Shown piece after piece: positions 42,751-57,200 of a stretch of 64,000 nucleotides of DNA. How positions within the stretch are numbered: the stretch's first letter is position 1; each line of letters opens with the position of its first letter. The position numbers and the translations under genes were made by a program. The stretch is from Ischnura elegans (Eukaryota; Arthropoda; Insecta; Odonata; Coenagrionidae). The notes below the pieces were generated by a model. It saw nothing but the letters and a program-made list of their open reading frames with translations, was not told the DNA's origin and did no database searches. The stretch covers positions 1-64,000 of the forward strand of contig NW_025791676.1 in NCBI RefSeq assembly GCF_921293095.1, written 5' to 3'.

Positions 42751-43262
42751 ATTTTTTTCCCCTATCCTTATGAGAACTAATTACAAGTTATTCACCACAT
42801 GCATGCGTTGAAGGATGTGCATTGCATTTTCTTTTACGTGAAATGGCAGTACTCCCACTTCCTTCAAGTGAAACGATTGAAACACGCCACTTCAGTTTTC
42901 CCAGTTAACTTTTCCTTATCGCGCAGAACGCTGCCTTTGTGCAGTCCATGCCATTTCTTAGGCCCATACCATTCCTTCCGTATTCTACACGTAAGTTACT
43001 CACATCGTACATACTGAAAAAAATCATTTCGCTCGAGTAAATTCCGTAAGTATAGTAAATGACATCTCATGAAGGAAACGTCGGTGATTACAGCGAAAAT
43101 TATATTGTTCCACGAACGATCGATATAACTTTTTTATTCACCACTCTTGGATAATATATTTCTGTTCCTAGGTTGATACATTCGTTGTCATTCGTAGAGA
43201 AACCGCGCTTAAAACAGTCAAGCCCGGAAAATTTACATAAAGTAATGTAACGCCGAACAATG
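42751..43262. other. Spacer downstream of the split 5S gene
   Basis: No gene. Its last ~75 bp resemble 8460-8600 (see the spacer duplication). It runs without a visible boundary into the second unit. Confidence 0.6.
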
Positions 43263-46200
43263 TACTTCTCGAAATTATTCCTTGAGAGAACTGCTTTTCC
43301 TGTCTGCATTCCATAATGCTCCATTTCCTGCGAATCCATTTTTAAAATGAAATGCATACCCAAAATAATTTCGATCATGAAACAGTTGACACAACAACAG
43401 GCGACATTCACTAAGCGATGGGAGCTGAAAGAAATCGCCATTACAGTAACAAGCACACCGTTGCTACAGACATTTTTCAGAAACACATTTTCAAATATCG
43501 AGTACATGAAATAACGGAATTGAGAGACACTAAAGCACATCCAACTACTGCGGGAAACTGGCAACTATTAAACTTAAAAAAATATTTTAACTCAGCTACC
43601 ACGAGCTATGCATTGCCAGAAAATGCCGAGAAAAATTCTTTAAAAAAAGAAGACGAAGGTCAATTTGTGAAATGCTTTCAACGATTAGTATTCTCCTTTA
43701 AGATTTTCTGGAAACGAAAATTAATTCATAGCGTAATAATTAAAACCCTGCTACGTGCGATTCCCTTCATTAACCGGATCGGCTATTGATCATTCATCAT
43801 TCCTTTTCTTACACGTGTGTTGCGTCAAAAGGTGGAAGATACAAACGACGTAATGTCAGGTGTCACTGACAAACTTGCAACAATGTAATAATTAATCTCG
43901 TCATCCGCATCCCGGGACAAGTATTGCATCGTGAGTGCTCAAAAAGTAACACGCGCTGCCGCTAGATGGTGCGACGGAGGCCACTCCGCAGTCCGGTGCC
44001 TGCCTCGCCGGGCGCGTGCAAACACAAGTTTGAACGTTCGATCCCCCGAGGGAGAGCGCACCCGGGCTATTGTTTACGACCGAGGTCAACAATGCCAATG
44101 CATACGCTGTCGAGTCCTCGGATCTTGACTGTCTCGAACAATTACTATTAATGACAGCAATGGCACATAGCCTTTTCGTCCGAAGACGCAAAGCTTGCGT
44201 CCGTTTCGCACGTAAAACCACTTATAAATTCAATCTATGAACACATCATTGTAAACCTGCACATTTCTCATCGTTGGTGAATGTTAATTTTGACTGAAGG
44301 AAATTAAATCCGGGCAATGCTATTAACTGCCGACCACCGAGCGTCGCTCGGCGTATCGCATTTTATTTTCGCGTTCAAAACTAGCGGACCACTTCCACTC
44401 CCATACGAATTGAGTTCCTGCAAGTCTCGACACGCACACTGACTAGGCAGCCGGTATCGGGGGTGTCGAGCCTGGAGAAAAGCAAAACAAAATGCTGTCG
44501 TCCGAACTTGCGTGTCATGCGATGGATAAAATTGTGCTCCCGGAACATGAAGGACGCAATTTCTTTCTTTCATTATGTCTCGTTTACGTTGTAATGGCAC
44601 GCCTGCAATCGGTTAAACGAAAAAAAAGCTTGCAGATGCATTCGAGAAATACATTAATCGCGGAGTTGTTTCGTGAACGATTCATTACATCAATTCCATT
44701 ACAGATTTATTGTAACAGTTACTCATCAAACGCACGACGTCCTACGAAGCACAATTTCGACGGCCTATCAAAGACAATGAAACGCAAACGTACGATACTT
44801 ACTATCGATACTTAATTCGCAACAATAAGAATTTTTCAATGCAAGCAATTAGTAGTGGTACACTTCCCACACGCAAATCGGTGCAACAACTTCAGCGTCA
44901 GTACTTGTTCAAACAATTGAAAACAACTGCAATGAAACCAGCAAACACCCGGTTGCTAAGGATAATTAGCACGTCAACAATCACATTTCTCATTCCCTTC
45001 CCCGGGAAAGACCAGCGATTATAAAGTTTGATGTAATGACATCGAGTAATTATCACCCATGGCGAAACCTTTTGAAATTTCGAGCCCCTACGGTTACCTC
45101 GTAACAATCAGTAACGCATTGAAAGAGCACAGTTTACATTTTTTCCCGAAAATCATAACACATGCGGTGTGCGAAAATGAGTGTCGAGGACTTAAAATAG
45201 TCTTCGACGCTTTGCACAATGCGTTCCCACATTTCCGATAACCAACGATGAACATAATTTTGCAAAATCACAAATAAACTTGCGTATGAGTGCCGCTACT
45301 TACAACATTTCACGGTTTCCATTCAATCATATGACAATGGCGTTTTGCTGGTCTCCAATTTCACGAGTCTGAGGAAACGTTTGTGATTTGACGTTTTACA
45401 ATTAATTCCTTTTCCATATCCGATAAAATTCTTTTGGCCTCCGTGATGCTAACACTACGCTTTTCAAGTCACATGTCAACTTAACACAGCATTACCATGG
45501 AATGTTATCGTTGCCCTAATTAATTATGTAGTTCCACTGCGAAGAAGTTATGAAATATCACACAAGGAATTATATTCGGACGAAAGGCACGTTAACAATA
45601 ATCAACGCCGGCTGACAGTGGAAATGCGGTGTGCACTATTCGACATCGCTGACTGCTTTCATAACAGCAGTCCAAATACATAGCATTACACTTATTATTA
45701 ATCCGGATCTGCCAATGCACATAACTTCACACATACAGAGTATACGACCACGATGTAACACCGTAAACACTTCCATTAAAATATTCCGTAATAAATTTTG
45801 TGAAACCAAACAATCCGTTGCTAAGGAATTCGCGAAAAATGTTCTTCCTTCAACTCCTTCGTCAACATTTCAAACAGTGCACAGTGCCTAAGATACAAAG
45901 TGCAAGGGAAAACCATCAACGTCTTAGCACATTCAAAGGCAAACACTTTTAAATTATGCCACGATTCACTCAACTTGAAACAATTAAGGACGCCACGAGT
46001 AATTTATGTTTTCTTACGATGCACAATTAAACGCTGGGATCAATCAACCGTCATCATCGTCAAACAGTGTATTAATCACATCACAGTTCACTTTTCTACA
46101 CAAAAGAGAAAGCCAAGGAATAACACAGACAACGATTATGAATGTAAAAAGTGGAAAAATAAGTAACAGCGTACTTACTCGGCTCTTCGGCTGTAGATCA

Positions 46201-49200
46201 CAATCGCTGTTGTCAACACACTTCATTCCCGTACATTTCACTAACTTTTCCTATGCATCCAGCGACACAGACACTTTCAATCCTTTCCTCACGATTGCCA
46301 AGCGTCACAAAGAACACTACAGAACCGGCGTTATGTCAGTTACAGCTGATAAACATTATACAATTATCACTGATATTAGTTACTCGCGACGTCTTCTCAC
46401 CACAGCTGCCGCAGCAAGAGCGATCGAGTGGTAATACAGATTCGGCCGCTAGATGGTGCGGGGGGAACCTCCAGCAGTCCACTGCGCGCATCGCTGTTGG
46501 GAATTAGGAATCGCGCGTGGGAAAGCAATTGGGATAATTATTCGCAACGCAGCGGCAATATGCGAATCCTTGCCATACCTAATGAACCATCGATTGTCAA
46601 TTGTCGTGAACTATTAATGTTCTCCACAACAATGGCACATCGAACGACCAAATCCCCGCCTTAAAGTCGCATATAATATCGTAAATTAAGCCAAGATTCA
46701 AGCGCAATGTGGTGAACATTTGCATAATTGGAATATAGAGTACTCTTGTACCTCAAAATATCCACCAAAACGTACCGCATGATGCAGAGTCTTACGTGGT
46801 TTTCGACGATTTCCAAGCGATTTCAAACCAATATATCAAGTACGGATGTCACTGTTAACATTCGTATGGCGAAGGAAATGATGTAGCAATCAGGAATTAC
46901 TGAAAGAGGCAGTACAATATGGGAAATGTTTGTGAGTTTGCCTTTGACGTTTGAAAAGTAATTCCTCTACTACGTCCGATAACATTCCTTGGGCTCCGTT
47001 ATGCTAACAGTTCGCTTTTAAAATCACATGTTAAGTTATCACAGCTTACCATAAAACTGCCCAAATTATTTACGTTACAATATCCCTGCCCTAATTATTT
47101 ACGTTATTCCGCTGCCAAGAAAAAATGAAATAGCACAAAAGGAATTACATTCCCACGAAAGGAACGTTAAGAATAACCAACGACGCCTGACGGTAGGAAT
47201 GGGACGTGTAATCGTCAACATCGTTAATTGTTCTTTCATTGCACTTGCTAGACTTAGCATTGACACGTATTACTAATCAAGATCTGCCAATTAAAATCAC
47301 TTCACTCATGCAAATTTAAGGACGACGATATAACACGCTAAACACTTCCATTTAATTATTCCGTATTCACTAATGTGAAACCAGCAATCCGTTGCTAAGG
47401 AAGAAATTAGCGAAAAATATTCTTCCTTCCACTCTTTCGTCAACATTTCAAACAGTGCACAGTGCCTAACATACAAAGTGCAAGGGATAACCATCAACGC
47501 CTTAGCACAGAAAAGGCAAACAGTTTTAAATTAAGCCACGATTCACTCAACTTGTAACAATTAAGGACGCCACGAATAATTTCGGTTTTCTTAGGATACA
47601 CAATTACACGTTGGGATCAATCAACCGTCATCATCGTCAAACAGTGAATTAATCACTACACAGTTTACTTTTCCACACGAAAGAGAAACGCAAGGAACAA
47701 CACAGTCAACGAATACGAGCGTGAAAAGTGTTTAAATAAGTAATAGCGTACTTACTCGGCTCGCTGGTTGTGGATCACAGTATTCACCTGCACGGCTATC
47801 AGAATCGCTGTTTTCATCACACTATTGATTCTCGTGCATTTCACTCACTTTTCCTATACATCCATCGACACAGACACTTTCACTCATTTCCTCGCGTTTG
47901 CTGTGCGTCACAAAGAACACTACATAACCGGCGTTATGTGAGTAACCGCTGATAAACATGGACTAATTATAACTGATAATAATTATTCGCGTCGTCTTCT
48001 CACGACAGCTACCGCTGATCGAGTAGTAATTCAGAATCCGCCGACAGATGGCGCGGGAGGCCTTTTCGCAGTCGCTCGCCGTGGACGTCCAGAGCGGAAT
48101 TTGAAATATCGTCTCTCGGTGGGATTTCTATCCCGGATTGCGACTCGGCGCAAGTATGCGAACGCTAGCCACGATGAATGATTTATCGACTCATCCGCGG
48201 TCAATTGTCGTGAAATGCGGAAAAACAAATGTTGTCATTTACAACAATGAAACACCGCACTGTATTCCAACGACGCGAAGCACGGAATATATGTAAATAA
48301 TCCATTCATCAAACACAGTATCGTTTAAACGTACATGATCGGAACACGACCGCCTCGTAAATGATCATCTGCCAGTGAAGTGACGACTGTCAAGCGGTGT
48401 CTTTCCTCCGCCCGCGATTTGCATTTCATTTCGGCGTTCGGAGGAAGCGGACCGCTTCGACTCCAGGCAGGAATACACTCCGTGCGGCTGACGATTCTCG
48501 GCATCGCGGGTGCAGGGCAGGGGGCCGCGAGGCAGAGAACATCTCGGACGTAGGTGCTCGTCGCGATAACACGGATAAGCGGGGAAAGAACTCGGCTCGG
48601 TTATACCTTAGGTTAGGTGATTAGAAGTGATTCATTGATTAGCCGTAAATACCGGACCATTTCATTAGCATATCGATTCCGCGACGAATGCAGTGAGCGA
48701 TTTAACTGTTTGTCACCGTTCCTTCCTACTCTGAAAATGTTTCGTGCCCGAGTTGCTGCCCGCAGTTGTCCACGATTCAATTTTACATTTTCCCTAACGG
48801 TACCGTAAGTTCTTACTACATTTTTGCATGCCACGGTGAATGACAATCGTTCTCCAGTCTCTTTGCCATCGGAGTGAAGCGGAAATTACATCCTTTCGCG
48901 AGCGATCGAAGAATTTCCTTATGCGAATTAATTATTCCTCGTGAGTAGTCAGGTCTACTTTCCTTCCTCGATTGCACCCTACATACGTCAAATATCCTTC
49001 CTCTTCTCAATAAGTGATATCGTCACTGTCTGCCAGTGTCAACGACTTATCCTTAAACCGAACTCCCATAGTTGTACATATTCGCAGTACACGAGAAAAG
49101 TTCGCAGAGTTTCGGAGTATAGCCGTACATTTAGTCAGTAAAGGGAGAGAACCGATTAATTAATATCTTATGAGTAGGCAATCCACATTTCTCTACACTG

Positions 49201-52174
49201 TATTAAAACGCACGGAACGACTTAATCCGTAGCAATAAATTTCCGTGCCTTCTGCCTTGAGTATATGTTAATGAACACACTCGTCTCTTCCACAATGATT
49301 TTCAAAGCATAACTCAATTATTTGGAAAGCTTTTCGTGACATTGAGCAGTTTCGCTTGAGCGCTGAACGATATAGTTACCCTTAGTAACGAAGTTATTTG
49401 GTTTCCTGTTGGCTGTTTGCTACACATAAACATTTCAATGCAAGACGTAACGCGAGTACAGCAAATAATGGAAACTTTGCATCGCTAATTCTTTCAACGT
49501 TACGTGCGACGTAACATAGCAACCAACGGTGGAAAATCATGGAATTCGCTTATCAAAAATGCCACTTCTTGCAAGTACTGCTAATTTTTATTAATAGGGG
49601 AATGTTGTCTGCTTAATATAAATTGCCTCCCGAAGACATATAAGACACGGGAAAAAAAATTCTGTGGCCTGTAAGTTGACAAATAGCAATCCAATTTCAT
49701 ACACTTTACCCAAATCCTTTGCTGATTTCTACCAAATATTTTGATGTCCCTCGTGAACCGAAAACTTTGATAAATTTAGTCATAACTCCATAATTCTAAC
49801 ATAATTTTTTTTCGTGCACCGCATTGGAAACCATTCTTGCCATTGTGTTACTTCAGCATGTTAATTAGGAATGGTTTGCAAGGGAAATGCAGAAAAAGCG
49901 AGAATGTTATTGATATTCTCCCCTTCTTCGGTTACTAGTGAATGACTGCGTCTCGTATTAATATACCATAAATTAACTAATAACAAGCTGGTCGCCTATT
50001 TCGCACTTGGCTGCGAACTGTCCGAGTATGGTTCCGCCGCCGCCGCTAGATGGTGCGGCGTGCTTCTCCCGGCGATTCACAGACTCTTTCTCTGCGCACA
50101 TCGGCCGACGGAAAGGCGGCTACTGAAATAAGAAACATTCCTTCGGGTAACCGCGCGGGTGAGAAAATCCCAGAGCGCCTATTTTCCCCTTCATTAAATC
50201 ACGGGAATGAAAGAAAATTCTAAAATGTGATGCATCATTCCCAATGCAGTCCCCCGTGACTTTGAAATAAATTTTTAGCCGTGGTGGACACGGAATATCG
50301 CAAACACCTTTTCCATACACACCGGAGTCGCGTTAAATGCCGGAATCGTCTAAAATTATGCTCCCTCGTCACGAGCATTTTCTTTCGTTGCAGTTGGAAA
50401 GTATTACTTGGCGAATCAGATTATTCAGCGTCCTTAGTGGAAGATGTATTTGTATCCCTCATTCTCTAATTCATTGATGAAGACTGTTTCAGAAAAAACC
50501 AGTGCGACGTAATCCATTTCGTGCAGTCAGTTATAAACATTTCCCTCCATACCGTTTCAAAGTTTTATTCGTCCACAAATTTTTTGTAACGCACTCTCTC
50601 TTCGTGCGAAGTACCGCCACGTGGAAAGAATCCGGGGGTGGGGAAATTCTTGGGTCAACGAAGACAACTTTCCTGGGAACCCGTGTGTGGGGTAGTTCCC
50701 ACGCTTGGATCCGGGTGGTGGGGGACGGGTTCCCCCACCACGAACCTAAACGCAGCGAGTGGGGCAGGGGACGCCGGGAAGAAAAAAAGAAGTTCCAACG
50801 GGCGAATTTTTCAAAAGACGCAATGGCCTCCTTCGTTTGTTTCCCGTCGACGTAAAAAGTGAGTAAGTGTTTTCTATTCATGGCATCATTCAATACCTGC
50901 CGTATCGAAAGACTTGCAGGCGAGGATAATCACTCCAATGACAGCAACACATACTTTCATGGCATAGCACCATTAAAAATGTTGGAAAGGTAATCGACTG
51001 CCATTAATGGAAGTAGGGTTTTGCAAGGCTTCGAGATAACGTGTAATACTTGAAAAAAAGAAAAAACGCTCAATGTATACCGTTCCTTCGTCAACAGTAC
51101 ACTTTCATTACTTTCACGCAATAGTCATGTCGAGGAATTTATCAATCAATGATCGGTGTACACGTCCAATGAAGTGTTTCCATAGCGCAAGTGAAATTTT
51201 AGGGTTGGAAATATTTCCGTCGGGCATACGTTTCACGAAAGCAAATGCCAGTCGCCCGCCTGTATGGGAACATGAAGGGGACTCTTGTTCCCACGGTCGG
51301 AAATGGTGGTGGGGGAAGGTACGTCTCCCCGACCGAGAAGCGGCAGCGTGTGACGTAAGCAACTGTCGGTAGGGGAGAACTTTGAATCGAGGTCGGCTCC
51401 CTGCCAACGGACAGTTTTTTTGAAGGGGCGCACTATCGTTCGTCATTCCTCCACGTAAATGTTACGAAATCGGTTCGCATCACAGGGGCAGTAATGCCAC
51501 CTCATAATCGCAATTGGGAAAAAGAGTGAAGCGCGATAAGCGAGGAAGGATAATAATTTCCTATTCCGTAATATAACTCGGAGTAAAACCACGAATTCCT
51601 GTCTCCGTGGCAGTGTGTTGGCATTGGGAGATAGATAAATGACATAAAGAAAAATGTATGAATGTAGGGAAAAACATTTTGTTCCAAGAATGGTGAAAAC
51701 GATTTTTTACACATTGCTTAACCAACAAAGAGCATAACACCGTCAAGTCCGGAAAATGTAGATGAAGAAATTGGAACGACAAGAATTATCTTTCTCAAAT
51801 TAATTCCCTCGTTACGCATTACATAATCATCTTTTGCCAGAAAATTTCTTTGAAGAAGTAAATGCATCCCTTGCGTTACATCGATCATTAAACAGTCGAA
51901 ACAACAACAGGCGACATTTACCAATGGATTAAAGCTGAAACGAATCGCCATTACACCAACAAGCACACCGTTACGAAAGACATTTTTCATAAACACATTT
52001 TCAAAGATGGACCAAAAGATATAACGGAATTGAGAATTGCTTAAGCATCAAGGGACTGTTGTCTGGAAATGGTAACTATTCAACAGAAACAAAAGCAGAT
52101 ACAACCGCGAAGAAACCAGATCTTCCTTCGATTCTCAAGTCATGATAACTTTTTGAGGATTCGGTCATGTACTC
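43263..52174. other. Second-unit copy of the 5' spacer
   Basis: Near-identical to 1-8913, with CTCF-like sites at 43959-43973, 46446-46460, 48041-48055 and 50043-50057, duplication X at about 45360-48260, and the hairpin at 50715-50741. No gene. Confidence 0.75.
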
Positions 52175-52292
52175 GCCAACGGCCACACCACGTACAATTC
52201 ACCGGTTCTCGTTCGATCACCGAAGTTAAACTACGTAGGGCCCGGATAGTACTTGGACGGGTGACCGCCTGGGAATACCGGGTGCTGTTGGC
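52175..52292 (+). rRNA. 5S rRNA, variant copy, second unit
   Basis: Identical to 8914-9031, including every deviation from the consensus and the T-run terminator. Persistence of the same variant in both units reflects the recent duplication, not independent selection. Confidence 0.75.
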
Positions 52293-54210
52293 ATTACTTT
52301 TATTCTTCAACTTGTTTAAAAAAAATATTTTCAATCACCTACCGCGAGCAATGCAGAGCCGGAATATGCCGCGAAAATTTCTTTTGAGAAAGAAATGTCA
52401 CTATGTGAAATATTTTCTACATATTTTATTCGCGTGTTTCAAGAGTGACATTAATGTAGCGTTGGAGAGGAAAGGCTTTGGGAAAAATCCATTTTCAGTC
52501 ATTACTGCAATCACTTCCTCGGAATTTATTCCCTAATGCGAGAGTTTCGTTGATTCCGATATGTGGTGAATGAGAGAAATAGGTTTGGGAATAATTTTAA
52601 TTTGCATGCCACGCGACACTTTCCTTCGATCCTCGGTTATCACAGCGGGATTACATACTCTAAAGGCATGGAAATCGGCTTCCGCTTCCCGGTGTCCATT
52701 GGGAGATGGCGTGCAGAGGGTTTTTCATTGAATTATTAAAAATAGTTTAAACTACCCAAGTAATTAATAACGGTCATTTTCAGAAAAGATAAGGTTTGAA
52801 GATTGTTATCATACCATCGATGTTCAACGGTACATCTCCCTAACCATCCCACGGTACGTTTTCGCGAAAGCACGAAATTTCGATGCTCGATCAACAATAC
52901 GCCATTACCTTGGCAACGAGGCAAGACGAGAATCAACAACACAGGCGTACGGGTAATGACAGCGCAGCACTCATTGACGTGGAATTAGTTACATTTCTTG
53001 GTTAAACGTGGCATTATCGGATGGTATAATACATTGTATCGTATGCTGGACTCATCGCCTGCCGTTTCACGGAACCGTGTCTCGGGAGGTGGTGCGCCCT
53101 AGTGGCAGTTGCGGAACTATCGGCTAGGATTCTTGCATCACACAAGAACCTCACGGAATTTGAGTAAAAATTTTAGGTATTAAAACGCAATTTGGAAGTG
53201 GTACTCGTCGCAAACACTGTGACAAGTGTTCCCTAATGTGCAAGTGAAGTCCCCGTGTCGATGTTGTCCCCGTGTTTGTGAAATGTATGGTAGAAGAAAG
53301 GCGGCGCAAAGTGAAGTGTTGGAAGGCGACAGAGGAAAAATTCGGAAAAAAAATCCGTTATTGCGTGTGAGTGAGAAAATGTGTTAACGCGAAGATATTG
53401 GAAGTGCATACTTTCATGTGAATGTGGTAATTATGTCGTTGCATTGCAAATACAACCAATACATCATTTGTTTGTTCAGGCTGAAGTTGGCCGATGTGTA
53501 GGAGTTTGCTGATAAGAAAGGCAAACGATAGGGAAATGTGGGCCGTAATGCAGTGAATTCATACATTAATTCTTTCGATAAATTACTGATCATGTTATTA
53601 GTTAAAGGCTGGGCGTCGTTAGGGAAATATAATTTTCATGGTTAAATGTTGGAATGAGCTGTTATGTTGTCAACGCTTCGAGAGTACACAAACTGTGTCA
53701 TTATGGAAATTAGTTTGTTTTATGCAATTAAACAGATCAGGAATAAGTGGTTTACCTTTCTTAGCATTTGAAAAGTTATGTGATGGAAATCGATACCCAA
53801 GGAGAGATATCATGATAGGTGAAGTTTGCAATTTGAAAACAAGTCTTAATTGTCGGGGCATTATGCAGAATAACATTGGTATTTGATGTTCGGAAATTGT
53901 AAAACTTGACTGGAGTATGCGTTTTAGGAAGTGTATCAATGGAAGCGTTAGTCTATGGGGATAGTTTGGGAATAGAATGATGATTGGGGGAATGTTGATA
54001 TGTGCAGTTGTGGCATCAGGGCTTGGAGATTACATAATATGTGATATAAATGAAATTGTAATGAGTCGTGCAATGAAACTCGTCAGGAATACGTGCATTA
54101 AATCTTCCTTCGTTTTAAAAGTGAACTGGTGTTAATCCGTGAAAAAACATATTTTTGATAAGGGAACGGCAGACATTTGTGTGGCTGAGTAAATGAAATT
54201 CCAATTGTGA
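52293..54210. other. Second-unit spacer between 5S and the satellite
   Basis: Copy of 9032-10949, with the inverted CTCF-like motif at 53092-53108. No gene. Confidence 0.65.
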
Positions 54211-57200
54211 TATTCAAAATTATTCATAAAAACCATAATTACCGAGGGATTTTGACGGGAGACGTTTTAAAACGTTCTTAAAATTAAAACATACGTTAGT
54301 GTGGAGTTTCATAGCCTTAGAGTTAATAGTATCAATAATATCCTATTTTGTGCCTGACCGTTTGCTAAACCTCAACTTTCAATATCAACATTATGTCCTA
54401 TAAACCGTAAAAACCAGCGGATTTCCATGGGGCTACTTTTAAAACGACAGGAAAATGAAGGCAATTATTCGTGACGAATTTCAGTGCGACGGATTTAATA
54501 GCTTTAAAAAATATGTGAAGCCCAGGAGCTGACAAAATGCAATTTCAATTGCCATACACAAAATTATTTATAAAAATCTTAATTACCGAGGGATTATGTT
54601 GGGAGACGTTTATAATCGTAGATAATATTGAAGCATTCATAAGTGTAGAGTTTCATAGCCCTAGAGTTAGTAATTTCAAAAATATCCCATTTCAAGTGCC
54701 TGATATATTGCAAGGGATGAATTTCCAATATACACATTATATCTCATAAACCGTTAGAAGCATCGGATTTTGATGGGACAGGTTTTAAAACGATAGGAGA
54801 AATAAGGCAATTGTTGGTGACGAGTGTCAGTGCGATTGAATCAATGGTTTAATTAATATGTTACAATGTGTGAATGACAAAATGACATTAAATGTGTCAC
54901 ACTCAAAATTATTCATAAAAACCATAATTACCGAGGGATTTTGACGGGATGCGTTTTAAAACGTTAACAATAATAAAACATACGTTAGTATCGAGTTTCG
55001 TAGCGTTAGAATAATTAGTTTAAAAAATATTCAAGTTGAAGTGACTGAAATATTGCAGAGGCTAAATATTGAATAACAACATTATGTCCTATAAACAGTG
55101 AAAACCAGCGGATTTTAGTGGGACAAGTTTTAAAACAATAGGAGAAATAAGGCAATTGTTGGTGACGAGTGTCAGTGCGATTGAATCAATGGTTTAATGA
55201 ATATGTTACAATGTGTGAATGACAAAATGACATTAAATGTGTCACACTCAAAATTATTCATAAAAACCGTATTTACCGAGGGATTTTGACGGGATGCGTT
55301 TTAAAACGTTAACAATAGTAAAACATACGTTACTGTCGAGTTTCGTATCGTTAGAATAATTAGTTTTAAAAATATTCCAGTAGAAGTGCCTGAAATATTG
55401 CAGAGGCTAAATATTGAATTACAACATTATGTCCTATAAACAGTGAAAACCAGCGGATTTTGGTGGGACAAGTTTTAAAACAATAGGAGAAATAAGGCAA
55501 TTGTTGGTGACGAGTGTCAGTGCGATTGAGTCAATGGTTTAATTGATATGTTACAATGTGTGAATGACAAAATGACATTAAATGTGTCAAACTCAAAATT
55601 TTTCATAAAAACCATAATTACCGAGGGATTTTGACGGGATGCGTTTTAAAACGTTAACAATAATGAAACATACGTTAGTGTCGAGTTTCGTAGCGTTAGA
55701 ATAATTAGTTTGAAAAATATTCCAGTTGAAGTGACTGAAATATTGCAGAGGCTAAATATTGAATAACAACATTATGTCCTATAAACAGTGAAAACCAGCG
55801 GATTTTGGTGGGACAAGTTTTAAAACAATAGCAGAAATAAGGCAATTGTTGGTGACGAGTGTCAGTGCGATTGAGTCAATGGTTTAATTGATATGTTACA
55901 ATGTGTGTATGACAAAATGACATTAAATGTGTCACACTCAAAATTATTCATAAAAACCATAATTACCGAGGGATTTTGACGGGATGCGTTTTAAAACGTT
56001 AACAATAATAAAACATACGTTAGTGTCGAGTTTCGTAGCGTTAGAATAATTAGTTTGAAAAATATTCCAGTTGAAGTGACTGAAATATTGCAGAGGCTAA
56101 ATATTGAATAACAACATTATGTCCTATAAACAGTGAAAACCAGCGGATTTTGGTGGGACAAGTTTTAAAACAATGGGAGAAATAAGGCAATTGTTGGTGA
56201 CGAGTGTCAGTGCGATTGAGTCAATGGTTTAATTGATATGTTACAATGTGTGAATGACAAAATGACATTAAATGTGTCACACTCAAAATTATTCATAAAA
56301 ACCATAATTACCGAGGGATTTTGACGGGATGCGTTTTAAAACGTTAACAATAATAAAACATACGTTAGTGTCGAGTTTCGTAGCGTTAGAATAATTAGTT
56401 TGAAAAATATTCCAGTTGAAGTGACTGAAATATTGCAGAGGCTAAATATTCAATAACAACGTTATGTCCTATAAACAGTGAAAACCAGCGGATTTTGGTG
56501 GGACAAGTTTTAAAACAATGGGAGAAATAAGGCAATTGTTGGTGACGAGTGTCAGTGCGATTGAGTCAATGGTTTAATTGATATGTTACAATGTGTGAAT
56601 GACAAAATGACATTAAATGTGTCACACTCAAAATTATTCATAAAAACCATAATTACCGAGGGATTTTGACGGGATGCGTTTTAAAACGTTAACAATAATA
56701 AAACATACGTTAGTGTCGAGTTTCGTAGCGTTAGAATAATTAGTTTGAAAAATATTCCAGTTGAAGTGACTGAAATATTGCAGAGGCTAAATATTCAATA
56801 ACAACGTTATGTCCTATAAACAGTGAAAACGAGCGGATTTTGGTGGGACAAGTTTTAAAACAATAGGAGAAATAAGGCAATTGTTGGTGACGAGTGTCAG
56901 TGCGATTGAATTAATGGTGTAATTAATATGTTACAATGTGTGTATGACAAAATGACATTAAATGTGTCACACTCAAAATTATTCATAAAAACCATAATTA
57001 CCGAGGGATTTTGACGGGATGCGTTCTAAAACGTTAACAATAGTAAAACATACATTAGTGTCGAGTTTCGTATCGTTAGAATAATTAGTTTAAAAAATAT
57101 TCCAGTTGAAGTGACTGAAATATTGCAGAGGCTATATATTGAGTAACAACATTATGTCCTATAAACAGTGAAAACCAGCGGATTTTGGTGGGACAAGTTT